Below, one piece after another: positions 34,646 to 42,999 of a stretch of DNA of 64,000 bases. The notes below the pieces were generated by a model. The model ran no database searches, was not told the origin of the DNA, and saw only the letters and a program-made list of their open reading frames with translations. The stretch is from NCBI RefSeq assembly GCF_014206815.1, contig NZ_JACHNP010000002.1:930001-994000 (forward strand), written 5' to 3'. Each line of letters opens with the position of its first letter. Positions within the stretch are counted from its first letter, which is position 1. The DNA is from Xanthomonas sp. F10 (lineage in GTDB: Bacteria; Pseudomonadota; Gammaproteobacteria; Xanthomonadales; Xanthomonadaceae). The translations under genes were made by a program, and so were the position numbers.

Positions 34646-35217
34646 GCTCCAGGCGGCAGCCCAGAATCATGATCTATTGACGCCTTGTATCCGAACTCCA
34701 GGCCGCGAGGCTGGATGCCCTTCACTCTGGCGCGCTCAGCGGCGAGAAAGAATATCATCCAAGTCGCTGCCTCCAGGAATTGCTCTTGTAGTGACGGCTC
34801 GCCGCGCTTCTCGAGCCATTTTGGACTGCGGGAGAAAATTCCGTGTGACTGAGTCAAAGCGAGGACGCGTGCCTTAGCGCTCGGCTCTTCAAACGTAAAG
34901 CCTTTAGGTCGGTGCGCGACGTCATTGCGAATCTTGCGAATCAAATGCAAGTCACGACAGAACTGATGGCTGATGAGTCCGAGCCTAAAGCTACCGTCAA
35001 TCTTCGAACTGAAGGAGCCGAAAGGAGATGTTGGGCCATCAAAAAGCGAGTCTGATGACGAAGGATTCGGTAAGAGAAAGCCAAGCATTAGCTCACTCAG
35101 AGCTTCCTCCAGCAGCGCGCTTGACACAAGCACGATCCCTCGAGGTGATTCTCCCCGTAGCTCAGACTGCAGGCGCGCCACTGCGTCAAAGTCTGGTCCA
35201 GGTTCTGGGGCCTTCAT
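34639..35217 (-). CDS. Integron cassette protein, MltR-like HEPN fold
   Basis: 192 aa from ATG 35217 (a GTG 15 bases upstream is possible). LVSSALLEEALSELMLGFLL, then SPFGSFSSKIDGSFRLGLIS and HLIRKIRNDVAHRPKGFTF match the mannitol-repressor (MltR) superfamily. The R-N-D-V-A-H segment is also the R-x4-H HEPN signature. No mannitol genes are nearby, so an MltR role is unlikely. First cassette of the array as read on the minus strand. Confidence 0.7.
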   Translation of the reverse strand: MKAPEPGPDFDAVARLQSELRGESPRGIVLVSSALLEEALSELMLGFLLPNPSSSDSLFDGPTSPFGSFSSKIDGSFRLGLISHQFCRDLHLIRKIRNDVAHRPKGFTFEEPSAKARVLALTQSHGIFSRSPKWLEKRGEPSLQEQFLEAATWMIFFLAAERARVKGIQPRGLEFGYKASIDHDSGLPPGAT

Positions 35218-35526
35218 GAGCAGTTTAACCACTATTCGGCGACAAAATGGTGTGTAAAACAGGTATGTAGCGCGGCCATGTCACTGCCTTTCGGAGTGGC
35301 ACGCATCCGAAACTCAATCTTTCGCCATTGTCGTTGTCGCATAATCCCTGCGTCTAACCCCACGCCATTCCCCAGCGCATCCCCGCACTAGGCCAACGCT
35401 ACCACTTGTTGATGTGTGTCACAAGTTGAAGGCCGCTAGGCGGAACCGCCAGCGGCCTTAATTTGTAGACAAGTTGTTTGGCGCCGCTCCGTCCATAGTT
35501 ATCGGGCGTCGCTTTATTCAGACAAC
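35218..35526. other. Right boundary of the cassette array
   Basis: 309 bp with no gene and no integrase. GTTAGAC on the minus strand at 35352-35358 fits the GTTRRRY recombination core and could be the outer end of the first cassette. A hairpin GGCCGCT-A-GGCGG-AA-CCGCC-AGCGGCC (35431-35457) with flanking ACAAGTTG copies (35421-35428, 35469-35476) follows and may terminate the GH35 transcript arriving from the right. Confidence 0.5.
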
Positions 35527-37371
35527 TCAATCCGCGGGCGCACTCCAAACCTGCCCCTTAACCCCACGCACACTCGCCTCCGCCACAGCATCCAAATCAA
35601 ACACAATCACACTGTTCTCGCCCTTCCGCTGCCAAGGCGCCGGAAAATACAGCGCCCGCTGCGGCCCGATATCCCAGTGCCTTCCCAGGTTATGGCCGTT
35701 GGCCCAGGCGAAACCTTTGCCGAAGGCCTGCATGTCCAGGAACGTATCGGCAGGCGTGCCGATCTTCAGCGTGCCGCGGTGGAAGGCGGGGCCGTCGACC
35801 TTGGCGGTGGTCCAGCCGGTGAGATTGCTCGAGTCGTCCATCGGCAGGGGGAAGGTCTGCCAGCCGGTGAGGGGCTTGCCGTCGAGCAGCACGGGGTCGA
35901 CCAGGCCGGCGTGGCCGTCGGGGAGGTGGGCGCCGTAGTTGATGCGGCCGGTGTTCTCCACCAGCACGTCGAGGGTGTGGGCGCCGGCGGGGATGTCCAC
36001 GTCCACCGCCACTTGCTGCAGGCGGCGCTCGGCGCTGCCTGCCAGCTTCCGGTCGACGTAGACGCGGGCGTAGTCGCGCACGTCGCCCAGGTACAGGCTG
36101 CCCTTGCGCGGGCCGGTGACGGTGGTGCGGTAGAGGATGTAGCCGTAGGCCTGGCCGTAGCGCTCCATCGGCTGCGGGGTGTCGGTGGTGGCGGCCGGGG
36201 CGGGCAGGTTGTCCCAGAGCGAGGCGGATTCGCGCAGCGGCGTGGCCGGCAGTTCGGTGAAGCGGATCGGTGCGGGCAGGGCTGGTGGGGTGGTGCCGGT
36301 GACGCGCTGGATGGCGTCGCGGAACAGGGTGAACTTGGGGGTGGGGCGGCCGGCTTCGTCGAGCACGGCGTCGTAGTCGTAGCTGGTGGTCTGCGGGGCG
36401 TAGTGGTCGCTGGGGTTCTTCTGAAAGTTGGCGCCATTCATGAAGCCGAAACTGGTGCCGCCGACGAACATGTAGAGGTTGGCGGAGTGGCCCTGGCGCA
36501 GGATCCATTCGAATTCGCTGGCCTGCTTGACGGCATCGGTGGCCGCGTGCTTCTCGCCCCATTGGTCGAACCAGCCGGCCCAGTATTCGCCGACCATCTG
36601 CGGTTGCCCGGGGCGGAACTTGGCCAGGGTCTGGAAGGCGTTCTTGGCGTCGCCGGGGGCGAAGTTCACCACGGCCAGGGTGTCGGCCAGGGTGCCGTTA
36701 GCGAGCACGTCGGGGCCGTCGGCGGTGAACAGCAACGCCTTGTCGAAGCCGGCCTGGACGAACATGGCGCGGTTGCGGCGCATGTAGGCGTGGTCGTCGC
36801 CGTAGGAGCCGTATTCGTTCTCCACCTGCACGGCGACGATCGGGCCGCCGTTGCCGTTGAGCCGCGGCTTGACCTGGGCGGCGAGGGCGTCGAGGTAGGC
36901 CTGGCTGGCGGCGAGGAAGCGCGGGTCCTGGCTGCGCACGCGCATGCCGGGTTCGGCGAACAGCCAGGCGGGATAGCCGCCGGCTTCCCACTCGGCGCAC
37001 ACGTACGGGCCGGGGCGCAGGATCACGTTGAGGCCTTGCGCGGCGGCTTCGTCGACGAAGGCGGCGATGTCGTTGTTGCCGCTGAAGTCGAACTGGCCCG
37101 GCCGCGGTTCCACCAGGTTCCAGAACACGTAGGTCTCCACCGTGTTCAGGCCCATCGCGCGCGCTTTCTGCAGGCGATCTTTCCAATAAGCGCGCGGGAT
37201 GCGCTGGAAGTGGATGGCGCCGGAAATGACCTGGTACGGCTTGCCGTCGCGGATGAAGTGATCGCCCTGGGTGGCGAAGGCGGGCCAGGCGGTGGCGTGT
37301 GTCGGCTGCGCGGCTGCCGGGAGCGACAGCAGGAGCGACAGGGCAAGGGCGGACAGGGAGCGACGCAGCAT
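35527..37371 (-). CDS. Exported GH35 beta-galactosidase (first copy)
   Basis: 614 aa with signal peptide (SALALSLLLSLPAAAQ). The GH35 barrel shows SGAIHFQRIPRAYWKDRLQK, RPGPYVCAEWEAGGYPAWL, the acid/base Glu in VQVENEYGSYG (about residue 187) and the nucleophile Glu in MVGEYWAGWFDQWG (about 263). C-terminal jelly-roll domains follow. It probably strips beta-galactose from plant glycan antennae or galactan-type chains in the periplasm. It is the last gene of the glycan cluster as transcribed; the gap to the GH92 gene carries a REP pair. Substrate inferred. Confidence 0.92.
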   Translation of the reverse strand: MLRRSLSALALSLLLSLPAAAQPTHATAWPAFATQGDHFIRDGKPYQVISGAIHFQRIPRAYWKDRLQKARAMGLNTVETYVFWNLVEPRPGQFDFSGNNDIAAFVDEAAAQGLNVILRPGPYVCAEWEAGGYPAWLFAEPGMRVRSQDPRFLAASQAYLDALAAQVKPRLNGNGGPIVAVQVENEYGSYGDDHAYMRRNRAMFVQAGFDKALLFTADGPDVLANGTLADTLAVVNFAPGDAKNAFQTLAKFRPGQPQMVGEYWAGWFDQWGEKHAATDAVKQASEFEWILRQGHSANLYMFVGGTSFGFMNGANFQKNPSDHYAPQTTSYDYDAVLDEAGRPTPKFTLFRDAIQRVTGTTPPALPAPIRFTELPATPLRESASLWDNLPAPAATTDTPQPMERYGQAYGYILYRTTVTGPRKGSLYLGDVRDYARVYVDRKLAGSAERRLQQVAVDVDIPAGAHTLDVLVENTGRINYGAHLPDGHAGLVDPVLLDGKPLTGWQTFPLPMDDSSNLTGWTTAKVDGPAFHRGTLKIGTPADTFLDMQAFGKGFAWANGHNLGRHWDIGPQRALYFPAPWQRKGENSVIVFDLDAVAEASVRGVKGQVWSAPAD

Positions 37372-37408
37372 GTGGGGGTTTCTTCCGGGAGCGAGTTCGG
37401 GCTTTACC

Positions 37409-37479
37409 TGTAGGAGCGGCTTCAGCCGCGACCGGGGGTTGCGGGGAAGGCCCGGTCGCGGCTGAAGCCGCTCCTACGA
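37409..37479. repeat. Inverted REP pair (REPIN-like)
   Basis: TGTAGGAGCGGCTTCAGCCG (37409) and its inverted copy ending CGGCTGAAGCCGCTCCTACG (37479) enclose about 15 bp. The pair ends 10 bp from the GH92 stop codon and can fold into one long hairpin in the transcript. Confidence 0.9.
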
Positions 37480-37489
37480 GACGCGAGGA

Positions 37490-39832
37490 TCAGCTAAAGG
37501 ATGGCGGCAGATCGTCCTTGCCCGCGCCGAACGCCGTATTGGGTTTGGGACCCATCTCCAGCTCCAGCGTGCCGCCGGCGGCGAGGTCGGCGTGGCGCAG
37601 CCAGCTGCGGGTATACGGCTTGCCGTTCCAGCGGGCGCTCTGGATGTAGACGTTGGCCGGGCTGTTGCCGTGGGCGACGATGCGCAGGGTGCGGCCGTTG
37701 CCCACGTCGAGTTCGGCGCGCTTGAACAGCGGGCTGCCCAGCACGTAGTTGGCGCTGACCGGGTCCACCGCGTACAGGCCCAGTGCGCTGAGCACGAACC
37801 AGGCGCTCATCTGCCCGCAGTCCTCGTTGCCGGACAGGCCGTTGCGCGCGTCGTGGTACTGCTCGCGCAGCAGCCGCCGCACCATCGCCTGGGTCTTGTA
37901 CGGCTGCCCGGCGTAGGCGTAGAGGTAGGCGACGTGGTGGCTGGGTTCGTTGCCGTGCGCGTACTGGCCGACCATGCCGTCGATGTCCGGCGGCGCGTCC
38001 GCCGGCAGTTCGGAGCTGGTGGTGAACAGTTCGTCGAGCTTGGCGACGAAGTGGTCGCGGCCGCCGAACAGGTCCATGTAGCCGTACAGGTCGTGCTGGT
38101 TGAGGAAGGTGGCCTGCCAGGCGTTGGACTCGGTGAAGTCGCGCCACTGCGCGCTGTGGCCCATCGCGCGCGGATCGAACGGGGTGGCCCACTGGCCGTC
38201 GCTCAACCGCGGCTGCACGAAGCGGCTTTCGCGGTTGAACACGTTGCGGTACTGGCGCGAGCGTTCGCGCAGGTGCTTGGCGTCGTCGTCGGCGCCGACC
38301 GCCTGCGCCAGGTGCGCCACCGCCCAGTCGTCGTAGGCGAATTCCAGGGTGCGGCTGACCGATTCGTCGACCTTGTCGCAGGGGATGTAGCCCATCTTCC
38401 GGTACAGCGCCAGGCCGTGCACGTCGTCGTCCATCGCACGCTTGCGCCAGGCTGGGTAGGCGGCTTTCCAGTCGATGCCGGTGAAGCCCTTGGCATGCGC
38501 CTCGGCCAGCACCACGGCGGAGTGGTAGCCGATCATGCAGTCGGTCTCCACTCCCTGCAGCGGCCAGATGGCGACGCCTTGCGGGGATTCGTGGGCGCCG
38601 CGCACCAGGCACTGCACCAGGTCGGGCACGCGTTCTGGCTGCACCAGGGTCAGCAAGGGATGCAGGGCGCGGTAGGTGTCCCACAGCGAGTAGGTGCTGT
38701 AGTTGTGGTAGCCGGCCGGCGCCTGGTGCACCTGCAGGTCCATGCCGCGGTAGCGGCCGTCGGTGTCGCTGAACAGGGTCGGCGCGATCAGGCTGTGGTA
38801 CAGCGCGGTGTAGAAGATGCGGCGCTGCGCCTCGTCGTCGCTGTCGATGCGCACGCGCCCCAGTTCCTTTTCCCATTCGGCCACGGCGGCGGCATGCACG
38901 CGGGCGAAGTCGAAGTCGGGCAGTTCCGCGTCGAGGTTGGCCAGGGCGTTCTCGGCGCTGACCGCGGAAATGCCGACCTTGACCAGCAGCGGCGCCTGCG
39001 CGGCGTCGGGGTAGTGCAGGGCCAGTTTCAAGCGGTTGCCGTCGGCGCTGCGCGCGCCCGCGGCCAGCGGCTGGTCGTCGGCATACAGCTGCGCGCTGGC
39101 GAACGGCCGCGACAGGCGCATGGCGAAGTAGATGTAGCGGCCCTTGGCCCACTGGTAGACGCGGCGGCCGCCGGTGACGGTCTGCGCGTCGAGCAGACGC
39201 AGGCTGGCGTCCTCGACGCGGGTGGGGATGTCGGGCTTGTCCTGCATGCCGTGACACAGGTCCAGCAGCAGGTGCGCGGGCTTGCCCTTGGGGAAGTGGT
39301 AGCGGTGCAGGCCGGCGCGCGCGGTGGCGGTGAGCTCGGCATGCACGCCGCTGTCCTTCAGGCGCACGCGGTAGTAGCCGGGCGAGGCGGCCTCGTCGGC
39401 GTGGTCGAAGCGCGAGCGGTAGCCGGCGTCGGGGTCGTCGAGCGGGCCGGGCTGCAGTTTCACCTCGCCCACGGCCGGCACCACCAGGAAATCGAGCATG
39501 TCGCCGACGCCGGTGCCGGACAGGTGGGTGTGCGAGAAGCCCATGATCGAGCCGTTGTCGGCGTGATAGCCGGAGCAGGCGTCCCAGTCGGCATTGGAGG
39601 TGTCCGGGCTCAGCTGCACCATGCCGAACGGCAGCGTGGCGCCGGGGAAGGTGTGGCCGTGGCCGCCGGTGCCGATGAACACGTCGACGTTGCGGGTAAG
39701 CTCGGCCTTGGCGCGCGCGTCGGCCGGCAGCGCGTAGCTGCCGGCGCGTGCCTGCGCCAGGCGCGCGATGCCGCTGCTGCCGAACAGGGCCAGGGCGATG
39801 GCGCCCTGCAGGAAACCGCGTCGTGTGGCCAT
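37490..39832 (-). CDS. nixK: GH92 alpha-mannosidase
   Basis: 780 aa calcium-dependent exo-alpha-mannosidase. ATG 39832, GAGGAC upstream, Tat-type signal (ATRRGFLQGAIALALFGSSG). GH92 signatures: GTGGHGHTFPGATLPFGMVQ, MGFSHTHLSGTGVGD, SLWDTYRALHPLLTL and SGNEDCGQMSAWFVLSALGL. In X. campestris the GH92 enzyme NixK removes the alpha-1,3-mannose of plant N-glycans and must act before the GH3 xylosidase. The gene symbol is assigned by family and cluster context. Confidence 0.92.
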   Translation of the reverse strand: MATRRGFLQGAIALALFGSSGIARLAQARAGSYALPADARAKAELTRNVDVFIGTGGHGHTFPGATLPFGMVQLSPDTSNADWDACSGYHADNGSIMGFSHTHLSGTGVGDMLDFLVVPAVGEVKLQPGPLDDPDAGYRSRFDHADEAASPGYYRVRLKDSGVHAELTATARAGLHRYHFPKGKPAHLLLDLCHGMQDKPDIPTRVEDASLRLLDAQTVTGGRRVYQWAKGRYIYFAMRLSRPFASAQLYADDQPLAAGARSADGNRLKLALHYPDAAQAPLLVKVGISAVSAENALANLDAELPDFDFARVHAAAVAEWEKELGRVRIDSDDEAQRRIFYTALYHSLIAPTLFSDTDGRYRGMDLQVHQAPAGYHNYSTYSLWDTYRALHPLLTLVQPERVPDLVQCLVRGAHESPQGVAIWPLQGVETDCMIGYHSAVVLAEAHAKGFTGIDWKAAYPAWRKRAMDDDVHGLALYRKMGYIPCDKVDESVSRTLEFAYDDWAVAHLAQAVGADDDAKHLRERSRQYRNVFNRESRFVQPRLSDGQWATPFDPRAMGHSAQWRDFTESNAWQATFLNQHDLYGYMDLFGGRDHFVAKLDELFTTSSELPADAPPDIDGMVGQYAHGNEPSHHVAYLYAYAGQPYKTQAMVRRLLREQYHDARNGLSGNEDCGQMSAWFVLSALGLYAVDPVSANYVLGSPLFKRAELDVGNGRTLRIVAHGNSPANVYIQSARWNGKPYTRSWLRHADLAAGGTLELEMGPKPNTAFGAGKDDLPPSFS

Positions 39833-39881
39833 GGTGCTGTCCTCGGGGGTGTGCGGCGGTGCGGTGGGGGTTCGGTTTTTT

Positions 39882-39952
39882 TGTAGGAGCGGCTTCAGCC
39901 GCGATGGGGCGTTACCGAGAACGCCCGGTCGCGGCTGAAGCCGCTCCTACGA
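39882..39952. repeat. Inverted REP pair overlapping the GH125 stop
   Basis: TGTAGGAGCGGCTTCAGCCG at 39882 and an inverted copy ending CCGCTCCTACGA at 39952. The CTA of the inverted copy (39947-39949) is the TAG stop codon of the GH125 gene on the minus strand. Confidence 0.9.
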
Positions 39953-41386
39953 GAGCAGGTGCGGCTTGCGCTGATGCAGGTCGATGATCAGCTCGCCGAA
40001 CAAGGTGTTGGCCCAGGCGAACCAGGGGCGGGTGAAGGTGCTCGGGTTGTCCTTGTCGAAGGCTTCGTGCATGAAGCCGCTGCCGGCATCGGTGGTCTTG
40101 AGCCACTGCAGGCACTGGCGGATCTGCGCGTCGTCGTCGCTGGCCAGGGCGTACTGCATCAGCGACATCGGCCAGATCGTGCCCAGGCCGCTGTGCGGGC
40201 TGCCCACGCCCTCGGCGGCGCGGCCGCGATAGAAGTACGGGTTGCGCTCGCTCCAGGCCAGTTGCCGCGTGCGCAGGAACAGCGGATCGCGGCGATCGCA
40301 GCAGCCCAGGTAGGCCAGGCTCAGCAGGCCGGGGGCGTTGGCGTCGTCGATGAACAACTGGTTGCCGTAGCCGTCGACCTCGTACGCCCAGAACGGCTGG
40401 CCGTCGGCGTCGCGCATCTGCCCGAACTGACGGGTGGCGGTCTCGACTTGGTCGGCCAGGGCGCGGCATTCGCCGGCGAAGGCGGTGTCGTGGTGCAGCG
40501 CCTCGCTCATCGTCGCCAGTTGCCGCAGCGAGGTCACCGCGAACAGGTTGGCGGGGACGAACAGCGGGTACAGGCAGGCGTCGTCGGACGGGCGGAACAT
40601 CGAGTGGATCATGCCGTTGGGCCGGGTCGGCTGCCCGTAGCCGTCCAGCACCAGGGTTTCGGTGGCCAGCGGCGAGGGTCGCTGGAAACTGTACGGGCCG
40701 CGGCCGTGCAGGCGCTGCTGTTCGCGAAAGGTGCGCACCACCACGTGCATGGCCTCGCGCCAGTCGTCGTCGAACGGTGCGGCGTCGCCGCTGGCACGCC
40801 AGTACTCGTGCGCCAGGCGGATCGGGTAGCACAGCGAATCCACTTCCCATTTGCGCTCGCCGACGCCGGGCTTCATCTCGGTGATGTCGGCCACCGACCA
40901 CTTCAGGCGCTGGCTGGTGCCGTCGGGCAGGAACGCGTTGGCGTAGGGGTCCAGGCGGATGCAGGCGGCCTGGCGCTGGATCAGCCCGTGGTACATGCGC
41001 CGCAGCGCCGGGTCGCGCCTGGCCAGCGGCACGTAGGGATGCACCTGCGCGGAGGAATCGCGCAGCCACATCGCCTCGATGTCGCCGGTGATGACGAAGG
41101 TGTCCGGCTTGCCGTTGCGGGTGCCGGTTTCGACCGTGGTGTCGAGGGTGTTGGGGTAGCAGTTCTCGAACAGCCAGGCCAGGCGCGGATCGGCGATGCC
41201 GGCCTTGACCGTGCGCAACTGGCGCTCGACCGCGGCGCTGACGAAGCGGCGCTTGCCCGGTGGGGGCCGCTTGCTGGGCAGCGCGGAGGACGCTGAGGCC
41301 GCCGCGGCGGCTGGCAAGGTCCCGCTCAACAGCGCGGCGCCGGCGCTGGCGCCGAGGAAGTGGAGGATGTCGCGGCGGGTGGGCAT
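39947..41386 (-). CDS. nixL: GH125 exo-alpha-1,6-mannosidase
   Basis: 479 aa. ATG 41386 opens a Tat-type signal (PTRRDILHFLGASAGAALLS); an upstream in-frame ATG would bury it. GH125 signatures: PNTLDTTVETGTRNGKPDTF, GDIEAMWLRDSSAQVHPYV, WEVDSLCYPIRLAHEYW and GMIHSMFRPSDDACLYPLF. NixL of X. campestris takes off the alpha-1,6-mannose after xylose removal. Its stop codon is inside a REP element, so the last residues may have been altered. Downstream GH92 is 114 bp away. Confidence 0.92.
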   Translation of the reverse strand: MPTRRDILHFLGASAGAALLSGTLPAAAAASASSALPSKRPPPGKRRFVSAAVERQLRTVKAGIADPRLAWLFENCYPNTLDTTVETGTRNGKPDTFVITGDIEAMWLRDSSAQVHPYVPLARRDPALRRMYHGLIQRQAACIRLDPYANAFLPDGTSQRLKWSVADITEMKPGVGERKWEVDSLCYPIRLAHEYWRASGDAAPFDDDWREAMHVVVRTFREQQRLHGRGPYSFQRPSPLATETLVLDGYGQPTRPNGMIHSMFRPSDDACLYPLFVPANLFAVTSLRQLATMSEALHHDTAFAGECRALADQVETATRQFGQMRDADGQPFWAYEVDGYGNQLFIDDANAPGLLSLAYLGCCDRRDPLFLRTRQLAWSERNPYFYRGRAAEGVGSPHSGLGTIWPMSLMQYALASDDDAQIRQCLQWLKTTDAGSGFMHEAFDKDNPSTFTRPWFAWANTLFGELIIDLHQRKPHLLS

Positions 41387-41426
41387 GGCCTGGAACGCTC
41401 CGTGGAATCGACGAACGCTCCCCGCG

Positions 41427-41494
41427 CGCGGCCGGCACCAAGAGGCGCCGGCCGCGGCCGGGAGGGCAGGTTGATGGTACCTATAACGGACCAA
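41427..41494 (-). promoter_or_regulatory. Hairpin and candidate operator upstream of nixL
   Basis: An inverted repeat CGCGGCCGGC / GCCGGCCGCG (41427-41456) could end transcription coming from the GH4 gene. Beside it TGGTACCTATAACGGACCAA (41475-41494) is an imperfect TTGGT-N10-ACCA palindrome like GntR-family operators. Together they suggest nixL-nixK can be transcribed separately. Regulator unknown. Confidence 0.4.
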
Positions 41495-41556
41495 TTTGCG
41501 ACGACCTTACAACGTGTGGCCGTCCGATGCATCCTGCGACCGCACACGCTGCCGGC

Positions 41557-42999
41557 TCAGTGGTGGTGGTGCGCGCCATGCCAGTGCATCGGTCCCGAGC
41601 ACACGCAGTCGCCGTCGTCGTCGCCGTTGCCGGCATGGCCGAACAAGGCCTCCAGCAGCCGCCGCGATGGGCTCCACTCGCCGATGGCCGGGTGGATCAG
41701 CATCGCCTTGCAGGCCTCCAGGTGGCTGCCGCTGAGCGCGGCGTCGATGGCGGCGTGTTCGTAGGCCTTGACCGTGCGCACCAGGCCCTGGATCGCCTCG
41801 GGCATCGGCCGTGCCGGCAGTGGGGTGATGCGGTCGCGCTCGATGGTGGAGGAGATCTCGACGATGTCGTCGTCGGCCAGTTCCGGCATGCAGCCCTGGT
41901 TGCGCACGTTGACCACGTGCCGCCCCGGCAGCGCGCCGGTCAGCGCGCTCATCACGTCCACGGCGATGCGGTGGTAGCCGGTGCTGGCGCGGAACGGGTC
42001 CGGCTGCGGCGCGAGGTCGTCGGCGAAGGCCGAGCCGGCTTCGGCCTCCAGCCGCATGTACGAGCCGGAGCGCTGCTGCAGGTAGGCGGCGTAGGTCTGC
42101 ACCGCGCCGCTGCCGTCGCCGGCGTTGAGGCGGCTGCGCAGGTCGGCGATCAGGGTGTGGTTGAGCCGTTCGATCTCACTGCCGCGGCTGGCGCCGCTGG
42201 CGCGCTGGTTCTCCAGGGCGCGACTACGCTCGTAGTAGAAGTAAAGGTACTCGGTGGGGATCAGCCGCAGCGTGCGCAGCATGTCGAAGTCGAACAGCGG
42301 CGCCAGGTACAGCTGGCGCAGGATCGCATCGTCGGCCAGGATGCGGTCGAGCACGTCCTCGCCGCGCACGCGCACCGCGCGGATCCAGCCCAGGTGGTTG
42401 AGGCCGACGTATTCGCAGTCCACGTCCGCGGGCGGCTCGCCGAGCGCACGGGCGATGTTGTGGAACAGCTCCACCGGCGTGTCGCAGATGCCGACCACGC
42501 GCGCGCGGGTGTGGCGGCTGATGGCCTGGGTGATCAGCCCGGCCGGGTTGGTGAAGCTGACCAGCCAGGCATCGGGACTGAGCCGCTCCACCATCCGCGC
42601 CTGCTCGATCGCCACCGGCACCGTGCGCAGCGCCTTGGCGACGCCGCCGGGGCCGGTGGTCTCCTGCCCGGCGTAGCCGTGGCGGATGATGGTGTGCTCG
42701 TCGGTGGCGCGCTGATGGATGCCGCCGATGCGGATGCTGTTGAGCACAAAGTGCGCGCCGTCGATCGCCGCTTCCGCCGAACTGGCGGCGTTGACCTGCA
42801 GGTCGCCACCGAACTCGGCGACCACCGCGCGGCCCAGCGCGACCATCAACGCCAGCCGATCCTGGTCCGGATCGTAGAGCACGATCTCGCGCGCGCCGAG
42901 CGCTTCGGCGGCATCGTTGACGCCGTACACCACCAGCGGCGCGCGCACGCCGCCACCACCGATCAGGGCGAGTTTACGGTTGGGAAAGGAACTGCTCAT
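41557..42999 (-). CDS. GH4 NAD-dependent 6-phospho-glycosidase
   Basis: 480 aa cytosolic enzyme of family GH4, which uses NAD, a divalent metal and a redox elimination mechanism. NAD fold: KLALIGGGGVRAPLVVYGV. Metal-site Cys in VVGICDTPVELFHNIA (about 170) and His in YVGLNHLGWIRAV (about 201). Closest in pattern to 6-phospho-beta-glucosidases/galactosidases. ATG 42999 has AGGAG 6-10 bases upstream and overlaps the kinase gene by 26 bp. Unusual His-rich tail, CSGPMHWHGAHHHH. No PTS genes are nearby, so the phosphate probably comes from the adjacent PfkB kinase (inference). Confidence 0.88.
   Translation of the reverse strand: MSSSFPNRKLALIGGGGVRAPLVVYGVNDAAEALGAREIVLYDPDQDRLALMVALGRAVVAEFGGDLQVNAASSAEAAIDGAHFVLNSIRIGGIHQRATDEHTIIRHGYAGQETTGPGGVAKALRTVPVAIEQARMVERLSPDAWLVSFTNPAGLITQAISRHTRARVVGICDTPVELFHNIARALGEPPADVDCEYVGLNHLGWIRAVRVRGEDVLDRILADDAILRQLYLAPLFDFDMLRTLRLIPTEYLYFYYERSRALENQRASGASRGSEIERLNHTLIADLRSRLNAGDGSGAVQTYAAYLQQRSGSYMRLEAEAGSAFADDLAPQPDPFRASTGYHRIAVDVMSALTGALPGRHVVNVRNQGCMPELADDDIVEISSTIERDRITPLPARPMPEAIQGLVRTVKAYEHAAIDAALSGSHLEACKAMLIHPAIGEWSPSRRLLEALFGHAGNGDDDGDCVCSGPMHWHGAHHHH

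Noticed and set aside
35351-35358. A full attI site at the right end of the cassette array
   Set aside because: Only a GTTRRRY core is present. No integrase-binding direct repeats or intI are visible, so it is noted only as a possible cassette boundary.
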